NCBI GenBank assembly: GCA_039802005.1
Contig: JBDRVV010000005.1
Coordinates: 52,799-116,798, forward strand
Length of the DNA stretch: 64,000 nucleotides
Reading direction: 5' to 3'
Source of the DNA: a candidate division WOR-3 bacterium
Lineage (GTDB): Bacteria; Hydrothermota; Tepidihabitantia; SM23-42; JAOAFX01
The notes below the pieces were generated by a model. It searched no databases, was not told the origin of the DNA, and saw only the letters and a program-made list of their open reading frames with translations. Positions 61,004 through 64,000 of this stretch are shown here, piece by piece. Position 1 is the first letter of the stretch. Each line of letters opens with the position of its first letter. The position numbers and the translations under genes were made by a program.

Positions 61004-61562
61004 AAAGGTCTTTCTATTACCGATTGTAAAATTACTTATAAAACTAAATATTGCGCCCAATGTTATAACGATACTCAGTCTTATTATTGCAGTATTTGCC
61101 TTTCTTGCTTATAAAAACGGTGTTTTCTGGCTTGGTGGTATTATTTTATTCTTCAGCAGTATTTTAGATACATTTGATGGTGAAATTGCACGACAGACAA
61201 ACAGGGTCACCAAATTCGGAGGATTCTTAGATTCCACACTGGATCGTGTTAATGAATTTTTAATATATCTTGGATTATTTGTTTATTATTTTCATAATGC
61301 CAATTATGTTCTTTATTGGATTTTATTGGCACAATTCGGTTCATTAATGGTCAGTTATACAAGGGCAAGGGGTGAAGGAGTCGGAATATCACCACAGGTT
61401 GGTTTATTTGAACGATTTGTCAGATTATTATTTCTAATTATCGGCTCTTTTTTTGGGGCCAAAATTATGGTATATATATTGGTTATTATCACCATAGGTA
61501 CGTTTATAACATCGCTCCAGCGTATAATTTATCTTCTTAATAATTCAAGGTCTGTTGATTAA
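60978..61562 (+). CDS. CDP-alcohol phosphatidyltransferase family enzyme
   Basis: 194 residues from ATG 60978 (GGTAG upstream; an in-frame TTG at 60966 is less likely). Carries the complete CDP-alcohol phosphotransferase motif D-x2-D-G-x2-A-R-x8-G-x3-D-x3-D (DTFDGEIAR, then [10 protein letters not shown]), so it should be active, transferring a phosphatidyl or related group in phospholipid or phosphodiester synthesis. About six transmembrane helices. The acceptor (glycerol-P, inositol or serine) is not determinable. Overlaps rsmI by 26 bases. Confidence 0.88.
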   Translation: MKKLKAIYKKVFLLPIVKLLIKLNIAPNVITILSLIIAVFAFLAYKNGVFWLGGIILFFSSILDTFDGEIARQTNRVTKFGGFLDSTLDRVNEFLIYLGLFVYYFHNANYVLYWILLAQFGSLMVSYTRARGEGVGISPQVGLFERFVRLLFLIIGSFFGAKIMVYILVIITIGTFITSLQRIIYLLNNSRSVD

Positions 61563-61575
61563 ACTTTAATAATAA

Positions 61576-62664
61576 ATGGAAAAAAGGGAACGCACTTTTC
61601 TGATTGGAGTAAGCGATGGAAAATTGAAACGATGGGAATTGATACAATCGCTTGAAGAACTATCCAATCTAACCAAAACTGCAGGCGGTGATGTGATTGA
61701 AAGTTTTATACAGATAAGGGATAAATACGACCCGGCATTGTTAATAGGAAAAGGCAAGGCACAGGAATTGAGCAAACTTGCACAGGATTTTAAAATTGAC
61801 CTTCTGATATTTGATACCGAACTCTCCGGCGTTCAGATAAGAAATATTGAAACAGAAACCGGGGTAAGGGTGATCGACCGCACAATCCTCATACTTGACA
61901 TATTTGCCAAACACGCCCGGACCAGAGAAGCAAAATTACAAGTAGAAATGGCACAGCTTGAATATCGCCTTCCCCGACTTACGGGAAAGGGATTAGAACT
62001 TTCAAGGCTCGGTGGTGGTATTGGTACCAGGGGTCCGGGTGAGAAGAAATTAGAAGTAGACCGCAGGAGAATCAAAGAAAGAATCGCAATCCTGAAAAAG
62101 GAACTAAAAAAGATTGAACTATCAAAACAGGTACAGAGGAAACAGCGACGCGATTTCTATAAAATATGCACAGTTGGATATACAAACGCAGGTAAATCAT
62201 CATTAGTAAATGCCCTGACCAAAGGTGACCTGCTTACCGCAGATTATCTTTTCTCCACACTTGATTCAAATACTTCAATTTTATTTTTACCACCCAACCA
62301 TAAAGTTTTGATTAGCGATACCGTCGGTTTTTTAAAAAAACTTCCCCACAGTTTGATTGCCTCTTTCCGTGCAACACTTGCTGAAGTGCTTGAGGCGGAT
62401 TTATTAATCCATATCGTTGATGCAACAGAAGACGATATTGAATCAAAAATTAAAACAGTGGATGAAGTTTTAAAAGAAATTGGTGCTGACAATAAACCGA
62501 AGATTTTAGTTTTTAATAAATTAGATCGCCTCTTTAATGAAGAGCGTGTCCGACTAAATGAAAAGTATCCCAATGCATTGTTCGTTTCTGCAAAAGAAAA
62601 AATTGGCATTGAGGAATTAAAAAAATATCTAAACCGCCATTTTTTCGGTGAAAATTTCTATTGA
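61576..62664 (+). CDS. hflX: GTPase HflX
   Basis: 362-residue ribosome-splitting GTPase of the Obg-HflX superfamily. N-terminal HflX domain with LIGKGKAQEL and GVQIRNIE, the middle glycine-rich LSRLGGGIGTRGPGEKKLE, then the G domain: G1 GYTNAGKSSLVNAL, G3 DTVGFLKKLPHSLI, G4 FNKLD and the SAK-type G5. The start follows the preceding gene by 13 bases with no obvious ribosome site. Confidence 0.93.
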   Translation: MEKRERTFLIGVSDGKLKRWELIQSLEELSNLTKTAGGDVIESFIQIRDKYDPALLIGKGKAQELSKLAQDFKIDLLIFDTELSGVQIRNIETETGVRVIDRTILILDIFAKHARTREAKLQVEMAQLEYRLPRLTGKGLELSRLGGGIGTRGPGEKKLEVDRRRIKERIAILKKELKKIELSKQVQRKQRRDFYKICTVGYTNAGKSSLVNALTKGDLLTADYLFSTLDSNTSILFLPPNHKVLISDTVGFLKKLPHSLIASFRATLAEVLEADLLIHIVDATEDDIESKIKTVDEVLKEIGADNKPKILVFNKLDRLFNEERVRLNEKYPNALFVSAKEKIGIEELKKYLNRHFFGENFY

Positions 62665-62688
62665 CATTCAAAGAATTTTATGTAAAAT
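62661..62688 (+). promoter_or_regulatory. Leaderless promoter of nadB
   Basis: TTGACA (62661-62666), 16-bp spacer, TAAAAT (62683-62688); 6 bases to ATG 62695. The -35 box overlaps the hflX stop codon. Confidence 0.75.
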
Positions 62689-62694
62689 CTTCTG

Positions 62695-64000
62695 ATGCCC
62701 AGAAAGGTAGATTTTCTGGTTGTGGGCTCCGGTGTTGCGGGGTTAACCTTTGCAACCAAAAGTGCAAAATACGGCAGTGTTTTAATTCTCACAAAAAAGC
62801 ACAAGGCAGAGTCTAATACTAATTATGCACAGGGTGGAATCGCAGGCGTTTTTGGTAAAGACGATTCATTTGAGAGTCATATAGAAGATACTTTAAACGC
62901 AGGAGACGGTTTATGTCACCGGGATGCGGTAGAGATTATGGTGAAAGAAGGTCCTGCCTTGATAAAAGAATTATATCAGATGGGTTGTCGTTTCTCCGTT
63001 GATAGTAATGGTAATTTTGAACTCGGACAAGAAGGAGGTCATTCACACCGCAGGATTGTCCATGCACGGGATTTTACAGGACAGGAGATTGAACGAGTGT
63101 TGATTGAAGAGGCAAAAAAATATGATTTTACAATAAGTGAGAATGAGGTTGTTCTGGATCTGATTGTACAGGATGGCGAATGTCTCGGTATCTACTACTT
63201 TGATGTCGATACCCAGCGCGTAGAAACGATATTTGCCAGCGCAACAATCTTAGCAACCGGTGGCGTTGGTCAGGTATATGAACATACAACAAATCCACCC
63301 ATTGCTACCGGGGATGGCATTGCGATGGCATTCCGTGTGGGTGCTGAAATAGCGAATATGGAATTTGTTCAGTTCCATCCCACTGCGGTATATAATATCA
63401 AAATTGACGGCAGGTCGTTTTTAATATCTGAGGCGGTTAGAGGTGAAGGAGGTATTCTTAAAACAAGAAAAGGCAAACCGTTTATGAAAAAGTATCACCC
63501 TCTTGAAAATCTTGCACCCAGGGATGTTGTTGCCCGTGCCTGCGTTACCGAAATGATTGAAAATAACGACCCCTATGTGCTTCTTGATGTTACCCATCTC
63601 AAACCAGATTATATAAAAAATAGGTTTCCCACCATTTATGAAACCTGCCTGCGCTGGGGCATTGATATCACGAGAGAACCAATACCCGTTGTTCCTGCAG
63701 CCCATTATCTTTGCGGTGGGATAAAGGTAAATACCTGGGGCGAAACATCTATAGAGAGACTATTTGCCCTTGGTGAATGTGCCTGTACCGGAGTCCACGG
63801 CGCAAATCGCCTTGCCTCAAATTCTCTACTTGAGGCACTTGTTTTTGCCACAAGGGCGGCAAAGCGTGTTTCTCGTATGAAGTCGCTAAAACTTAAAAAA
63901 CAACCGAAATTAAAACCTTCAGTTACTACCGGTCCTGACTTCAAGATTCAAGTAAAGCAATTAATGTCGCAATTTGTAAATGTTATTAGAACTGAAGAAG
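62695..64000 (+). CDS. nadB: L-aspartate oxidase (truncated by window end)
   Basis: At least 435 residues; the reading frame has no stop and runs off the window. FAD enzyme that oxidises L-aspartate to iminoaspartate for NAD synthesis, partner of NadA. Visible: N-terminal FAD motif FLVVGSGVAGLTFA, NYAQGGIAGVF, FQFHPTAVY region, the substrate loop EAVRGEGG, PAAHYLCGGI and GECACTGVHGANRLASNSLL (FAD/active site). Together these favour NadB over a fumarate reductase flavoprotein. Start ATG is set by the leaderless promoter 62661-62688. Confidence 0.93.
   Translation, partial: MPRKVDFLVVGSGVAGLTFATKSAKYGSVLILTKKHKAESNTNYAQGGIAGVFGKDDSFESHIEDTLNAGDGLCHRDAVEIMVKEGPALIKELYQMGCRFSVDSNGNFELGQEGGHSHRRIVHARDFTGQEIERVLIEEAKKYDFTISENEVVLDLIVQDGECLGIYYFDVDTQRVETIFASATILATGGVGQVYEHTTNPPIATGDGIAMAFRVGAEIANMEFVQFHPTAVYNIKIDGRSFLISEAVRGEGGILKTRKGKPFMKKYHPLENLAPRDVVARACVTEMIENNDPYVLLDVTHLKPDYIKNRFPTIYETCLRWGIDITREPIPVVPAAHYLCGGIKVNTWGETSIERLFALGECACTGVHGANRLASNSLLEALVFATRAAKRVSRMKSLKLKKQPKLKPSVTTGPDFKIQVKQLMSQFVNVIRTEE

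Noticed and set aside
1..64000. CRISPR array or prophage
   Set aside because: The repeats are short hairpins at irregular spacing without uniform spacers, and no cas, integrase or phage structural genes are present.

Overview
The window comes from an AT-rich, Gram-negative-type bacterium. Lnt, lipoproteins, FtsEX and secreted proteins ending in a Por/type IX-like C-terminal sorting domain (PNPF, then a D-x-x-G-R strand, then a basic end) suggest the FCB group. I think a candidate lineage such as WOR-3/Stahlbacteria is most likely, but no 16S is present, so this is inference. Nearly every base is assigned to compact, mostly co-directional gene clusters. One tRNA-Pro(CGG) is present. I saw no prophage, intact transposase or CRISPR.

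Layout: 1-7.2 kb holds rfbD-like, a lipoprotein, two tandem PilT ATPases, recG, an RluD-type pseudouridine synthase and a 48-residue membrane protein. 7.3-14.6 kb holds a heterodimeric ABC exporter, a CapA-like protein bracketed by inverted composite repeats, and a signalling pair (FHA-GGDEF diguanylate cyclase plus Ser/Thr kinase). 15-25 kb is an accessory surface/secretion region: four Asp-box beta-propeller or related proteins and an alpha/beta hydrolase, all with sorting domains, plus apt; the first propeller gene is broken twice. 24.8-28.2 kb holds a pentameric ligand-gated-channel homologue, a YbjN-like protein, an HtrA-like protease with zinc ribbons, acylphosphatase and a LOG-family protein. 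28.3-36 kb holds tRNA-Pro, pcm, an ArsR-type regulator between twin palindromes, 5-FTHF cyclo-ligase, a TPR protein and rpsA-mtaB-miaB. 36-46 kb holds a membrane spermidine-synthase-like protein, thioredoxin-like, larE, chrA, bioY, a MEMO1-AMMECR1 fusion, larB, ftsE, ftsX and an EnvC-like factor. 46-64 kb holds trmI, a second membrane spermidine-synthase fusion, a zincin, an MGDG-synthase-type glycosyltransferase, an ion transporter, glnA, an oxidoreductase, lnt, a giant secreted repeat protein, a PatA-like protein, rsmI, a CDP-alcohol phosphotransferase, hflX and a truncated nadB.

Two genome-wide signals stand out. First, 26 promoters can be read with a constant 16-bp spacer (TTGACN-N16-TATAAT type); in 15 of them the -10 box lies only 3-10 bases from the start codon, so the mRNAs should be leaderless. 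These promoters also settle several start codons. Second, intergenic spaces carry many short hairpins headed by GTAG, which is the architecture of REP/BIME elements, although no RAYT transposase lies in the window.
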